This document shows positions 36,218-48,702 of a stretch of 64,000 nt of DNA, one piece after another (position 1 is the first letter of the stretch; the number at the start of each line of letters is the position of its first letter). The notes beneath the pieces were generated by a model. That model was not told the DNA's origin, did not search any database, and saw only the letters and a list, made by a program, of their open reading frames with translations. The position numbers and the translations under genes are program-made. The stretch is from Paramecium tetraurelia (taxonomy: Eukaryota; Ciliophora; Oligohymenophorea; Peniculida; Parameciidae), in the NCBI RefSeq assembly GCF_000165425.1, contig NW_001798961.1:124001-188000 (forward strand), given 5' to 3'.

Positions 36218-36724
36218 ATGTATTAGAACACTGGTTTGACTTATCATAATGTAGATTCCTATATAGAAACTGAAGGATTCTTTTGCTTTGAACAATTTTC
36301 AAGACTTGATCTGAAGAAGAAAAATTGGGAGGATAGTTTAAATAGTCTGACAGATGATTTAATTGCTCTTAAAAGTGAATATGTAGATTTAGAAAATCTA
36401 GAAATATTCAATGCTCTCTTGGAATTCTTAGAATAGAATATTCAATAATCGGAAATAGGGTCCACTTATTATCAATTAAGATAAGGCATGAGCTAAACTT
36501 CAATTAATAATTATATAAATGACATGCTTGATAATATTGAAAATAGTTTAACTTGTGATTCAAATGACTATAAAGCAATAGACTTCGCAGGATTATTGAA
36601 ATTGGAGGACATATTGAGCTTTTTAAAGGAATCCAAATTCATTAAATCCTATTCAAAGAAAGTAGATTAATTACTTAAATTTTAAAAGGAAAAGAAATAG
36701 TAATAGATTAAAAGGAAGAAATGA
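36218..36724 (+). CDS. Small hypothetical protein
   Basis: ATG at 36218, TGA at 36722-36724, a single exon of 168 residues. Acidic helical sequence (NWEDSLNSLTDDLIALKSEY, NALLEFLEQNIQQSEIGS) with a basic Q/K tail (LKFQKEKKQQQIKRKK). No domain recognised. Its stop lies only 46 bp from the convergent formin stop. Confidence 0.65.
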
Positions 36725-36770
36725 CCAATCTTTGTTTATATATTTTAATAAATATAGCATTCAACCAATT

Positions 36771-39700
36771 AATTTTAAAAATTAACTCTTTTTTCTTAAG
36801 CTATTCACCATCATACTTGGTCTTTATGCTTACAAAATACTGGATCGAATAACCATTTTATTGGTTTAAGTCTTTGTTTATGAACTCTTCATAGAAGAAG
36901 GTATAACATCAGCCTTTTATTATTATTGTTATTATTGCTATTATTATTCTTATTGTTTTTTTGTATTTTATTATTATTACTATTATTATTTCTATTGTTT
37001 AAGCTCTTCCTCTCTTATCTTATCTCGTTATTATTTAATGCATCTTAAAAATTTCATTAACTTTTCTCCGAATTTATCACTTGCATCAGCAGGATTCTCG
37101 CATAAAAATTTAGCTGTCTTTTTATAATCCGTGTCCAATTTTTGTATTTTTAATTCCAAATCCTTGGTATTCTCTTATAATTTTGATTATACATCCTTCA
37201 AAGTATCAACAATTTTATCATTTTCATCATTTGATTTGCATTCAATTGCTTTAGATACTGTATTCAGACCTTTTTTAATTTCATTTAAATTTGTGTTCAG
37301 TTGAGTTATAGGTAATTTAGTAATGATATCAAATCTGTCCAAATCTATCTCTTCATTGAACTTAATCTGCTTAATAATATATTATAGAACATTAGATTTA
37401 TTATCTAAGCCTTTCACATCAGTTAATTTTTCAATTTATTCTAATTTGAATCCCCAAGCTCCTCCTTTGGCAGATTAACCATTCAGATAATTACCAACAG
37501 CCAACGAATATTCAATCAATTAAGTAACCCATCCCATGGCAAGTAAATCATTAAACACATCAAGTGAAGTAATTTAAGCATCTAGATCCGTTACGTATTC
37601 AACGTATTAGCAAGAAAATTTAAGGGCTTTAATTCTGATAGAGAATCCCTTTAATTGGGAAATCTTCAGGATGTATTTCTCCGGATTACCAAGCAATTCT
37701 TTATCTCCATCGTAACCCTGCACAGTTCCTATTTCATCTTCTGTTGGTGTGATTACATCTAAACTTTCTAGTGTTGGTAATGTTAGGATTTTTTCATCAC
37801 ATTTAATCAAAGCTTCATATAATAAAGTTGGAGATATTTTCAATTTCATCAAGACTAACTCCATATTCTTTTATCTCTCAGGTTGCAGTAAGGAGATTTT
37901 TTAAGGCTAAGCTGATTAGGATTTAGGATTTGAATCTGCTTATTGAGCTTATTGTTTTTTTGAGAATTCTTTTTCTAAAAATTCAATATCCAATTTCACA
38001 TCTAAATCCTTGATATTCTCAAATATAGTATCTTTTATTTATGCTTTTTAAGTGATTATCGTCCATTAAACAGGTTTCATAGGAACGCTGGGATTTTATT
38101 TTTATTTTAAGCCTTAATTTTGTGGCTATGGAGGAGCTCCAAAAGGGGGAGGTGGTGCAGATCCTCCAGGTGGTTATGGAGCTCCTGGAGGAGGAGGTGG
38201 TGGAGGACCACCTGCTTTACTACCAGGAGGAGGTGGTGGTGGAGGGGGACCTCCAGGAGGACGGGGAACTCCTGGAGGAGGTGGTGGAGGTGGAGGTCCT
38301 GCTTTCATGGGCGGTGGTGGAGGAGGAGGAGGTGCTGCAATTTTTGGAGGAGGAGGTGGTGGAGGTAAAGGAGCTGATTTAACTGGAGGAGGAGGGGGAG
38401 GTGGAGGAGGAGGAAGTGAAGGAGCATTTGGAGGTTATTGGGGCACTGATTAAGAAGTATTTGAAGGCCCAGCGGCTTAAATAGTTTAGTTAAGTTTTTC
38501 AAGGTTCTTAATTTGATTTTAAAGTTTCTCAATTTCTTTTGATTACTCAATATTTTGAGCTTCTTTTAAGATTGTTTAGGCTTTGATAGTTTCTAATTCT
38601 TTGGTTAATTTATCAATTTAACTTAGATATTCTTATTGCAAGGAATTGGTTTGAGTAATTTTTTCATTTAGTTTAATAACTTCCTATTCTTTTGAAGTTA
38701 GCTACATTTGGGCCTGCTTTTAACCCTGGATTATTGATTTAATTTATTTTTCTAAGTCTCTAATGGATTGCTGTGCTTTTTCGTAATCCTCATAGATTTG
38801 ATCATGTTTAGGAATCTCAATAATTTCATCATCTTCTTCGTCTATAAGCAACCTTTAGAGAGCTTATTCACTCAATTCCCACATATCTCTCACTTTTAGA
38901 TTTGACATGAAATTTAAGATGGTTAGGAATTTACCGTAGGAATCGAGTTGTAGGGATTATTACTTAACAATATCAAAAAGCTTTTGATCTGAAAATTCAA
39001 TGATTTTGGTAGGTTTTCTTTCTGAATCAAATTCAAAGTTACGAATTTCCTTAATGATTTGCAAGAGGTCTTAAATAATGAAAAGTATTACTTTGTTGTT
39101 ATAATTGAAATGATGCTTCGTCATGTTTTTCTAAGTAAAATTGTGCCTCTCCTTCTTGAGGTAATTGGGTAAACTAAATAGTTTCAGTTTTAGATTGATC
39201 TTCACGAGATTCATTGAACAAAATGGGATTCTTAATGAAGGGTGATTTTTGTTTAAAGAAATGATCAACATTTTGATATTTAATCAACTTATTTTAGATA
39301 GATTCGTATGTACAAGCATCAATATTATATTCGTTGATTCTTTGTTCAATGAGCTTAAGGATGGCAGCAAAATTGTAAGGAGAGATGACAGAGGATTCTA
39401 ATTCATTTCTAATGTGAGGTTAGATATTTCGTAAGAATCCCAAGATATTGACTACCATCATGATGTTATCCGATTAGTACACAGTCCTAACAAAGATTTC
39501 AAGTCGATATTTTAATGAGTGATCTTTACGATAGGATGCGAAGGATTCTACAATATCTTCAACATTATCCTTATAAATTAGACCATTTTCACCAGCAAAG
39601 ATCTCCAAGACTAGGCAACTCATTTCTATGTGAACAGGGTGAAAATTAGCAAATATTATTCTGAAGGCTCCAGGAATGGAAGATAAGTCATCGCTTGCTA

Positions 39701-40269
39701 GTTCTGATTGATTAATGAAATAGATGAATCTAAGGAAAGCAACGCATAACTTGTAATTTTTAGTTGATCTTGCATTGAGTTCACATTGTTCTAAGACTTC
39801 TAATAATTTAAATAAACTACATATAATAATTATAATCAAATTACCCTCGATATATAAGAAACTGATCCCATTCATCCTCCTCTGGATTTTCCAATTTTCT
39901 TTGCAGATTTTGCAGGGCTATAGTAGATGGTTTAGAAACACATTCATCAACGAGATGTTGTATCTCTGATTTCTCACTTTCTTCCAAATGCGGAATTATA
40001 TCTGACAGTTTTTCTTTTTCGATATTATGTCTATGTATTAATCTCCACTTGATTTTCAATGGTAATTGTTCAATAATGTGTTTATCTGAGGGAAGCAGGA
40101 TGATTTCATCTAGAAATTTACGAAATTCCTCTAAAACAAGTGTTTTTTTATTTGGCATTTTAGGGAATGTGAAATTGCCTTTCAGATCTTCATAGGTGAT
40201 TGAAATGGTGCCAAGTTTATTAATGATTTGATACTCAAAACTAGCATCTTTCGGGATATTATTTCCCAT
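36771..40269 (-). CDS. Diaphanous-type formin (GBD/FH3-FH1-FH2)
   Basis: Minus strand, ATG at 40267-40269, stop at 36771-36773; one 28-nt intron near 39840. About 1,150 residues. The N-terminus (MGNNIPKDASFEYQ, ENPEEDEWDQFLIYRG, LEQCELNARSTKNYKLCVAF, PGAFRIIFANFHPV) is a GBD/FH3-type armadillo region. A coiled coil and then an FH1 of about 100 residues dominated by poly-Pro (38120-38430) follow. FH2 starts SVPMKPVQWTIIT and includes KISLLQPERQKNMELVLMKL, QLIEYSLAVGNYLNG, GGAWGFKLEQIEKLTDVKG and LDNKSNVLQYI. After FH2 there is an unusual Gln-rich, basic tail encoded by many TAA codons. Family role: nucleation and processive elongation of actin filaments. Confidence 0.9.
36915..37015 (-). repeat. 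Trinucleotide repeat encoding polyGln in the formin tail
   Basis: On the minus strand this is mostly TAA/CAA/TAG codons, giving two Gln runs separated by NTKKQQE. It follows the FH2 domain in frame. Confidence 0.7.
38118..38432 (-). repeat. GC-rich FH1 polyproline tract
   Basis: Plus strand is GGA/GGT-rich, so the minus strand reads CCN Pro runs separated by Ala/Gly/Lys (for example PPPPPPVKSAPLPPPPPPP). It is the most GC-rich segment of the window. It is the profilin-binding FH1 of the formin, not an independent plus-strand gene. Confidence 0.85.
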
Positions 40270-40291
40270 TTTTATAAAATATTTTATAATG

Positions 40292-42085
40292 TCATTTGAT
40301 TTGATATAACTCTCTAAGTTTTGGATCCTAAAGTTCTTTGTTTATTTCATCTCTCATTTTGAATTTTTGTGGCTTGCCTGTTACAGTATATGGAAAATCA
40401 TTGACAAATTTGACATACTTTGGAATTTTGTAATGAGCAATTCTCTTGTGACAAAATTGGTAGACATCCAATCCAGAAAGTTCTTCAGCTCCCTTCTTCA
40501 TTTTAATCAACGCAACAACTTCCTCTCCATATTTCTCATCAAAACAACCGACTACTTAAACCTATTCAACTCCAGTCATATGAGATAAATAATCTTCAAT
40601 CTCCTTTGGATAGATATTCTCACCACCTCTTATGATCATATCCTTGATTCTACCAACAATGGCCACATACCCATTTTTGTCCATGGTAGCCAAATCTCCA
40701 CTATGCAGAAACCCATTTTCATCAATAGCATTTTTAGTAGCCTTTTCATCACCCCAATATCCTTTCATAACAGCATATCCTCTGGAACAATATTCCCCTG
40801 TTGTGTCACAAGGAACAATCTTTCCATTTGAGTCAACGATTTTCACTTCCATGTTCATTGGTAATCCAACTTTACTTGTTTTAATCTCAAAAGAATCCGA
40901 TGTTTTAGTCTAGGATGTAACTGGACTTGTTTCAGTCTATCCATAACAATTTGAGATATCTTTCACTCCCAAAACATTGATAATTTATTTCATTAATGCT
41001 TCAGAGGCCAGAGATCCAGCAATTAAACCAGTTCTCAAAGAAGATACATCATATTTTGATGGATGCCTCTCGTATTCATTCAAATACTCAATAAACTAAG
41101 ATTATTAATCAATAATAATACCATTGTTGGTACTCCGTAAATAGAAGTACATTTATAGTTTGTGACTGCTTCTAAGGTAGCTCCTGCACTAAAGCCATCA
41201 CTTGGATAGACCATAGTAGATCCATAGTTGATACATGCCAGATTACCCATGACCATGCCGAAACAGTGATACAATGGCACAGCTATAGCTACTCTGTCTT
41301 TTTCTGTGTAATGAACTCTTTCTCCCACATATTTTCCGTTGTTCAATATGTTCAAGTGACTTAAACAGGCTCCTTTGGGGGCTCCTGTGGTTCCAGATGT
41401 GAATTGAATATTAGTGATATCGTCTGGATCTTGTTTTGACATTCTCTGTTCAACCTCATTCAAATGGGAGGAACCATAAAGAGAGAAGAGTTCTTTAAAA
41501 TTGAAAAAGCCTTTCTTATGGATATCATCAATTAAAATGGTGCCTAATTCTATTTTATATTAATACTTTTCAAAGATGGGATTCTCTTAGAATTAAGGTG
41601 GCCAGGTTAATCTAATTCTGGAGCTAGTTCTTTGATCATATTAACATAGTTAGAATGCTTGAAAGTAGATCTTAGTACCAAGGCTTTGCATCCAACTTTA
41701 TTCAGAGTATATTCTAATTCATTAGTTTAATAGGCGGGGTTAATATTCACTAAAATCAAATCAGCCATTGCAGCGGCGAATTAAGTTAACGCCCACTCCA
41801 CATTGTTTGGTGAAAAGATGCCTATGCGATCTCCTTTCTCCAATCCGAGAGCCACAAAGGCAGCAGCCAATTCTTTGGATCTCGTGTAGAATTCTTTGTA
41901 AGTCATCTGAACATCTTGCAATTAGGAGGCTACCTGAAATCCATATAAAGCTTAGTTACTGCTAAATTGTCAGGGTATTTCTCAGTAATATCGTGTAACT
42001 GCTACCCGACAGTTTTATAGGTTAGTGGAATGTTCGAAGCACCGTGAAAATAACTCTTGGCGTATCTTATTCCTTTGAAAAGCAT
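40292..42085 (-). CDS. Acyl-CoA synthetase (AMP-forming), ACSF2-like
   Basis: Minus strand, ATG at 42083-42085, stop at 40292-40294, at least three tiny introns (one of 26 nt near 41930-41960). About 570 residues, normal for the family. Seen: [40 protein letters not shown], the P-loop-like [102 protein letters not shown] and the C-terminal [13 protein letters not shown] with the acyl-adenylate Lys. The LYHCFGMV block points to the ACSF2 medium-chain branch. The N-terminal ~15 residues are basic and could be a mitochondrial presequence. It lies only 22 bp upstream of the formin start on the same strand. Confidence 0.9.
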
Positions 42086-42358
42086 AATAAGAATTAATAA
42101 AATTGATTTACATTACTTAACAATATGAAACTTAAAATAATTAATTGGATATTAAGTAACACAATTAGTTCTAGAATTTCTTCATCTGAGTCGTTATAAC
42201 TAGGGCATATTAATTAAATTTCATATGACGTGATATCATTCATTAATATCAATTTGGCATCTCAATTAAGTACAGAATTGAAACAAAATAATCGATAAAT
42301 AGCTAAAAACGGAATTTTGTAATTATTTGTAAAGATTTAATAAAAATCTTAATATAGA

Positions 42359-43053
42359 TCAAAAAAGCATTTTAATGTTATGCAGTCCAAATAAGACAAA
42401 TAGAATACCCCCACAGAGATGAATCTAAATTAAAATCTTTTAAATATAATACGTATTTTTCAGAAATTTTTGATGAGATCATTTTTCCCCCAAGTACTGC
42501 TGTACTTGTACAGATAAAGTGACCAAGCAATGCGCCAACTAGTACAACGAAAGTCTCCTCAGTAGCCAATGCAATCGTTGTGATCTGACTTCTGTCTCCC
42601 CATTCTGCTAAAAAGGTTAATGCAATTGCAGCTCTCAAGACCTCCACGTTTGATACATTCTTTGCATCTGATTATTTGCTAAGCTTTGACTTGACCTTAT
42701 TCACTTCTAGTACTGCCTCTTACTCTTCATCGTCATTTTCATTCTCCTCTGAACTCCAGAACTCCCTCAACAATTTTTATCCAAAATAAAAAAACATCGC
42801 ACAAGCTATTGCATGTGTGTAAGTTGGATTCAAAATTTAAGGTAACAAATATCCGAAGAAGCAAGACAATAAAGTCATTAAAACCATGGCTGTGTATGAA
42901 CCCAAAAATACCAAACTCATTGAATAAGTCATTCCCAAAATTGCTGTAATAAAGAATGTCTATCATATGTATTTCAAATACCTTATCTCCTATTTCTGAC
43001 ACAATAATAGAGGAAAATGATGAAGCGAATGGAGACAACTCAGAAAACAGCAT
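42359..43053 (-). CDS. TMEM165/GDT1 (UPF0016) family cation transporter
   Basis: Minus strand, ATG at 43051-43053, stop at 42359-42361. Two introns: 22 nt splitting EIGDK/TFF and 28 nt restoring KYIHLCGGILFVLFGLHNIK. About 215 residues and six predicted helices in two homologous halves. Each half carries the family motif: SEIGDKTFFITAILGMTYS in the first and TFLAEWGDRSQITTIALAT in the second. The acidic loop ENENDDEEQEAVLE separates them. The family moves Mn2+/Ca2+ (with H+) in the Golgi or other compartments. The length fits the short, ciliate/yeast-like form. Confidence 0.9.
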
Positions 43054-43108
43054 TAATTAATTATTATGAATATAAATTAAAGTTTTATTCGTTTTATCCC
43101 TTGTTTTT

Positions 43109-43514
43109 ATGGATCTTGAAGAATTGAATGGTTTATTCCAAATTCAACACCTGCCAAACCTATTAAATATGTTCGTAAGGGCAGAAACACAAATTCAGGC
43201 TTCTTAAATTATTTGATTGCAATTTTAGCATTAATAATACCTGCACTTTTTCATATATTGTTATTGATATAACTGGTTGTGAAATCATGCATCTTTCCTT
43301 CAAATCATCGAAGAAATCAAAAAATATGACTGATTAACTGCCCATCCCACAAAATTAAATTGATACTTTGAATTATACTTCCTAATTGGACAATTAATTA
43401 TTGGATGATACTAATACTAATAATGAGGATCATGGGGCTCAAACTGAAGAATATATGGATGACAATTTCTCAACTTAGGATGAATAAATTCAAAAAGAGG
43501 AACAATAATTTTGA
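43109..43514 (+). CDS. Small protein with one membrane helix and acidic tail; start unresolved
   Basis: TGA at 43512-43514. A frame reading PAKPIKYVRKGRNTNSGFLN followed by YLIAILALIIPALFHILLLI is strongly membrane-like. After an intron of about 38 nt near 43270-43310 it joins an acidic, Q/N-rich tail (LDDTNTNNEDHGAQTEEYMD, DEQIQKEEQQF). The only nearby ATG (43109) is not in frame with the helix without an intron I could not place. The start is thus open. No family recognised. Confidence 0.5.
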
Positions 43515-43657
43515 AAATCAAAAAGGAAAGTATAAACAATCCAGAGTGCTACCTTCGAAATTAGCGATTAATCAGAAATTGAAGATTAAGCTTAAATACT
43601 TAATGATGATTAACAACTTGAATAATATTCCCTACTTTAATCAGGGTCTAGAATTAT

Positions 43658-44053
43658 TCAACCAAAGATAGATAACTCTAAATATAATTATGCTGAATTA
43701 CCTAAATAAAATGAAATTCTATTGTGCTCATCTTTTTTATTTATTCTTCATATTGCTTGATTTTCCATTAAAGGTTATTATTGATTATGTATATGATATC
43801 GTGATACTCTGGTTGATTTGATAAGAGTGAGCTATCGGAGTCCTTTAATAATTTCAGAAGCATATTAATTAATTTTGCCACCGCTCCAATTTTTACTTTA
43901 ATTTAAGGATCGTTACTCAAAATAGGTTGTGTTGTTTTGATAAAAGACTGAAATTAATGAATTTTTACATACCATCAAATCATTGCATTTGCCAAATATA
44001 TCATAATCCAACACTTACAAGGCATTTAATTCATTTATTTCTTAATTTGACAT
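43658..44053 (-). CDS. Small hypothetical protein
   Basis: Minus strand, ATG at 44051-44053, likely stop at 43658-43660. One 25-nt intron near 43950 and a second of about 26 nt near 43680 are inferred. About 115 residues, helical (QEINELNALQVLDYDIFGKC, IGAVAKLINMLLKLLKDSDS, QWKIKQYEEQIKKMS). It is convergent with the preceding small gene. The composition of its antisense explains an apparent open frame beyond 43514 on the plus strand. No family recognised. Confidence 0.55.
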
Positions 44054-44168
44054 TTAAAATATTTATTTTTCAATATAATTAATAATCAAAGCATAATTTC
44101 AAATTCATCAATTTAATCTAAATTTTATTTATCCGGAGCATCTCGTGAAACTCATTATGTAATAAATT

Positions 44169-44553
44169 ATGTCTCTATTACTATAAATTGCTTTTCCTTA
44201 TCCTTTTCCTTTTAGGATTGCCATCTATTTTCATAATCTTTTGTGATCTAAAATGATTTAGGCAATGCAGAAATATATTCAAATAATTTTAAGGATATTA
44301 GTAGACTAACTACTTTGCTAATTGTGATGAATGTATAATTACTGTCAAAGAAGAGCAAACCTAATATTTCATTTAAACTAAATCTGATCAAATTTTGACT
44401 AGCTTTACTGAGTTAAGCAAAGCTTTAAATAAAACAAAAAGGTAAAAATATTCATAATTTTGGAAGAAATAATCAGGTAAAATAACTTTCTTTATTGATG
44501 ATTAAAATAGAAGTACAAATATGGATAATCTAGAAATAATTCAATTTAAATGA
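44169..44553 (+). CDS. Possible small gene
   Basis: ATG at 44169, TGA at 44551-44553. A 19-nt intron near 44248 would join MSLLLQIAFPYPFPFRIAI to a protein-like second part (ANCDECIITVKEEQTQYFIQ, DQILTSFTELSKALNKTKR, KITFFIDDQNRSTNMD). The intron would be shorter than its neighbours, so the model is weak; the second part looks coding. Confidence 0.35.
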
Positions 44554-45264
44554 AAATCAAAAATCTTCTATTTTATTTTTGTTCAATTTATTCAAATAGC
44601 AAAAAATATAATGCAATAATAAATTATATTACTATCTAAAATTTATTGATTTGTTTCTTGTAGTTTTAAATTTTCCCACAAACTTGATGTTGTTATGCTC
44701 AACAAACATAAAGTAATTGAATTTTGTTACCTATTACAATTTTAATATAAACTAGTAAAAGTAATTTCTATATTAAACTACTTCACGGAATAAATCTAAT
44801 TAATTTTATTTTATTTATTATCAGTTTTTCTTTATTCTTAATCATCTTATAATTATTCTGTAAAACGCATCCAATTATTACCTTTTTATGACATGATATC
44901 TTCAAGAACCCTTTTTATCAGAAATGACTTCTTATATTTTTTTAATCCAATTAAAATGAACATGTAATTACAATAATCCCCTTAATTCCACTTTATAGGC
45001 TCTAATTTATATGTCAAATAGGAATAAATTGATTGAATTGAAGCAGAAATGTTAATCATAGAAAATTACATAATATTGCCAAATTTTTTTTTTCAAATCA
45101 AGAATATTTTAACTTTGCATTCATTTCTATAGTAAGCAGGCGCAATAATCTCTTATAATATCAATTAAAAGAGATAGTTTTTGATTTTGATTGGTTAAGC
45201 AATTAAAATTGTCTCTTCATGCAAATAAAAAAAAAATGTAGAAATTTGGTAAAAAAGGCAAAAT
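44554..45264. other. Intergenic, very AT-rich
   Basis: About 710 bp with long A/T runs. No supportable gene, RNA or repeat. It probably includes the upstream region of the GTPase-like gene. Confidence 0.45.
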
Positions 45265-48200
45265 ATGAACATGCAGAGAAAAATTGTATAAATAATATAT
45301 AAATCTAATTAGTCTCTGTATTTTCTTTTTTTTATGTTCATATCTAGTCAGAGCACATCCTATAACTTCTTCTCGAAAATAATTCTGAATCCATTGTTAA
45401 TGAAATTCTTCTTTAAGATTTTGGGGGAGTTATAGCTGAGTCTAAGGAATACAATGAGTTTCTTTAATTAGAATGCTTTTCGACTTAGATCAATTAATTA
45501 ATCCCTAGTTAATCCAAATAGGACACAATTGACTGTTCAACATCATTTGTAATCGGAAGCCAGCCCTGAGTAAATTATTCGCCTTTTGTTGACCCTTCAT
45601 TTGATTTCTAGAATTAAGGTGATTGCATAAATATTTTTTTTATATTTTTAATTATTTCACATGATTTTGAAATGAATTTACTTAGAACAATAAGAGTTAT
45701 CTATTCAAAAAGTGATAATTAAATTTCTATGATTTCGATAAAGGCATTGCATTAATTTGGATTGGAGATACAAATGATTCATCAAAATATTTGTGTATGT
45801 ATTCTAAAAATAATCTTGAAAATTATTCTCTTTTATTGTTTTACGTAATTTTATCTTCTGATACCTATAGAAAAGTTTCAATAACTAATAAAAACTTAAA
45901 TCATTTGCATTTATCGACAAATATATCTCATTAAGATTCTGGTTAAAAAGGTAAACATCTGGATCATTCTAATGATTGAATTATCTCTTAATATCTCAAT
46001 AGGATTTTATGATATTTTGTATAAGATCAATTTATCTTTATATTTTGTTTCATTTATAGGTATGAGAAACCAGATGTGATGTTTTCCTTATCATTTCTCC
46101 CATCTCTCACTCTCTAAACAAAGATTTATCAAGTAAGATCTCAATTTAGAGATATTGGAAAGACATCACTTTATTTAATTTATGATTCTAATTATTATTT
46201 TTATATATTCAAAAAATCAGACATATAATGAGGTACTAAATTCAACATTGAATTAGTTATACATTAATAAGCGGGATAAACAAGTAGGATATAATAGAGT
46301 AAATAAATTATAGAAATGCCTAAGAGAGAAAAGATTAGTTAGATCAATATTTAGATAGACTAAATGCATTGGGATTTTACATTGAATTATTACCATCCAT
46401 TGAACCACTGTTCTTTGTTGAGAAGTAAGGATTTTCGATCAAAGAAGCTTTGCTATTGACAAGAGGAAGACAATAAAGCCGGCCAAATAATGAAGAGATT
46501 TAGAGTTTATAAATTGATAAGGAGTCAAATATTCTAAAACTGGAATATGAAAATGTAGCTTTTTAAGAAAATTAAAGTTATACTTATATAATTATTCTTG
46601 GTCCACCGAACAGAGGAAAAACCACCTTTATCTTTAATATAATAAATAAAATCTTCAATGTTTAATATTACAGTCTTTATAGAGTGAGAAAGAAGTAAGA
46701 TGAAACTAGAAGATATTATGATGAATATTTCATTTAAATATAAAACAAGAACTATGTGTTTGTGGATTTTAGAGGAATTGGCGATTCAAAATTGGATTTT
46801 TTAGGTTTGGATTATAGTGGAAACTCAAATATCTATATCAAGATTTTGGAATATATTTAAAACAAGGCATTGGCTGCAATATTTTATGTGAATTCTTCCT
46901 CCATCAATCGATTGTCTGAAGATGAATCCTATTGTTTATAACGTTTCTTTGAATTAATTCCAAAAAGCATCATCAACCAAAATAAATTCTTTTTGGTGCT
47001 GACCTATTGCACTGATAATTAACCTAAAATGACTATTTATGAACAATCTAATTCTACTCCTGAAGACTTGAAAGACCTTCTAAGAGATTCAAACTTGGCA
47101 GATCAAAAAAAGTTTTGGTATGGTATTAATAATAAGCCTCTTTATGAACCAGTAATATATTTTAATGGTTCAGTAGAAGTGTAAAACGATAAGCTTGATA
47201 TATTAATAAAAAACATAGGAGAAGATGCATTTTTAACACCAGAACAGAATTTGAATGATGGAAATTAATTGGGTTCGGATGAAAGAAATGAAGATGAGGA
47301 ATAACGAGAGGATCAGCCTGAAATATAAGAAGCATAATTAGGAAAATTCTAGTTCAATTAGATGTCTAAAATCATAGAAGAAATAATTTAAAAGTTGTAA
47401 CTATTAAACAATCGATAAGATAATGATGCCATTGATAGAAAGTATTTTAAGAATAAATTAAATTTTGAGAAAAATATAATAGAATTATTAATAATTTACA
47501 GATTAAGCACAGAAGGATTAGAATTAAAAGATTTGGAAAATGAACAATTTCAAACTACATTTTTAGTGTATGAATTAAGAGACTCAAATGAAAGAGAAAC
47601 ATTTAAAATAAAGTAAGGATCTCGACTACTTTTATGCGAAACATGTAAGATTAAATGTCATGTTAATTGCCGTTTTAACAATACTGGTGAAATGGTAGAT
47701 GATAATAATATGTGTAGAATGTTTGTTAAAAGAAATGGAATTTTTGAGTGTAAAAAGTGTTTAAAGCATGGGCACAATAAAGGATGTCAACCTAAAAATC
47801 ACATATTGGTTGATAGAGCAGGAGAAATTAATAAAAAAATATAGGTTTCGATGATTATTTCTAATAATTATGATCAATTTAAGACTAAGATGTCTTTGAA
47901 TAGAAAATCAAAAGCAATATATCGACTTTAATAAACAGCAGCCATGAAAGCAAAGCTTAATTATCAAACTAAAATTGATGAGATTAGAGACTATATGGCA
48001 AACAATACTAAAGATAACGATTGCATAGCTGTTGATTTACATTAAAGAGCAAAGTATTTGAATGCTATGATGACTTAATTAAAAGAGAACAATTAAAATG
48101 GTGATGACTTTTATAAAAAGTTAGAGGAAGTAAATCAAATTTATTAAAATTTTTTTTTAATTGATAATACTGCATAAGTGCCATAATAAGCGAATATTAT

Positions 48201-48408
48201 ACCTGAGTTAGATATGGATGACTAGAATGTCCCCTAAATGGATAATAATATTTCTTTTAGACAATAATTTCCTGATTAAAACATAATTAATCATGAGAAC
48301 TAATTCTCACAGTAGATGATAAATGGATCTCCATTGAAAAATCCTCTATTTAATTCTGCATACTTCAATAATGCAAATGAATAGTAGCCATTAATCTCTA
48401 ATTAATGA
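45265..48408 (+). CDS. Large P-loop GTPase-like protein with Cys/His-rich segment
   Basis: TGA at 48406-48408; the start is unresolved (ATGs at 45265 and 45333 are candidates) and several introns lie before 46.3 kb. The N-terminal part (LLLENNSESIVNEILLQDFG, IALIWIGDTNDSSKYLCMYS) is a possible beta-rich domain. Around 46.6 kb is a nucleotide-binding G domain: Walker A ILGPPNRGKTTFIFNI and switch-II-like VFVDFRGIGDSKLDF; LVLTYCTDNQPK lies where TKxD is expected but differs. An acidic linker follows. Then comes a Cys/His-rich block, LLCETCKIKCHVNCRF and FECKKCLKHGHNKGCQPKNH, that may bind zinc. The helical tail ends in a Q/N-rich stretch. Closest in feel to AIG1/septin-like GTPases; function unknown. 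Confidence 0.7.
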
Positions 48409-48702
48409 AATGTCAAATAAGGCAACAATGATTCAAAACAATTCATTATTTTAAATTAAATTGATCTTTAATCATCATCATAATTTATAAAATCAAATTA
48501 TTACCATCGATCTAACCAAAAGTACTTGCTGAAAAGTAAGGTTTTGATTCAAATAATTAAGGCACCAAAATTTTGGCAAATTTAGCAATCAATTTTTATT
48601 ATATAAATTGAAAACTTTCTAAGATAGTATATTCACTAGAAATTCAAATATATCAATTATTCATCATTATAATATATATTAATTAGCAAATATAACTTAT
48701 TC

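Noticed and set aside
38120-38382. Plus-strand Gly/Trp/Arg- or Glu/Val-rich reading frames
   Set aside because: They are the complement of the formin FH1 polyproline tract and have no start context or partner exons.
43515-43760. An acidic open frame continuing in phase after the TGA at 43512, suggesting a read-through or recoded stop
   Set aside because: The stretch is largely the antisense of the minus-strand gene ending near 43658, whose coding composition explains the open frame.
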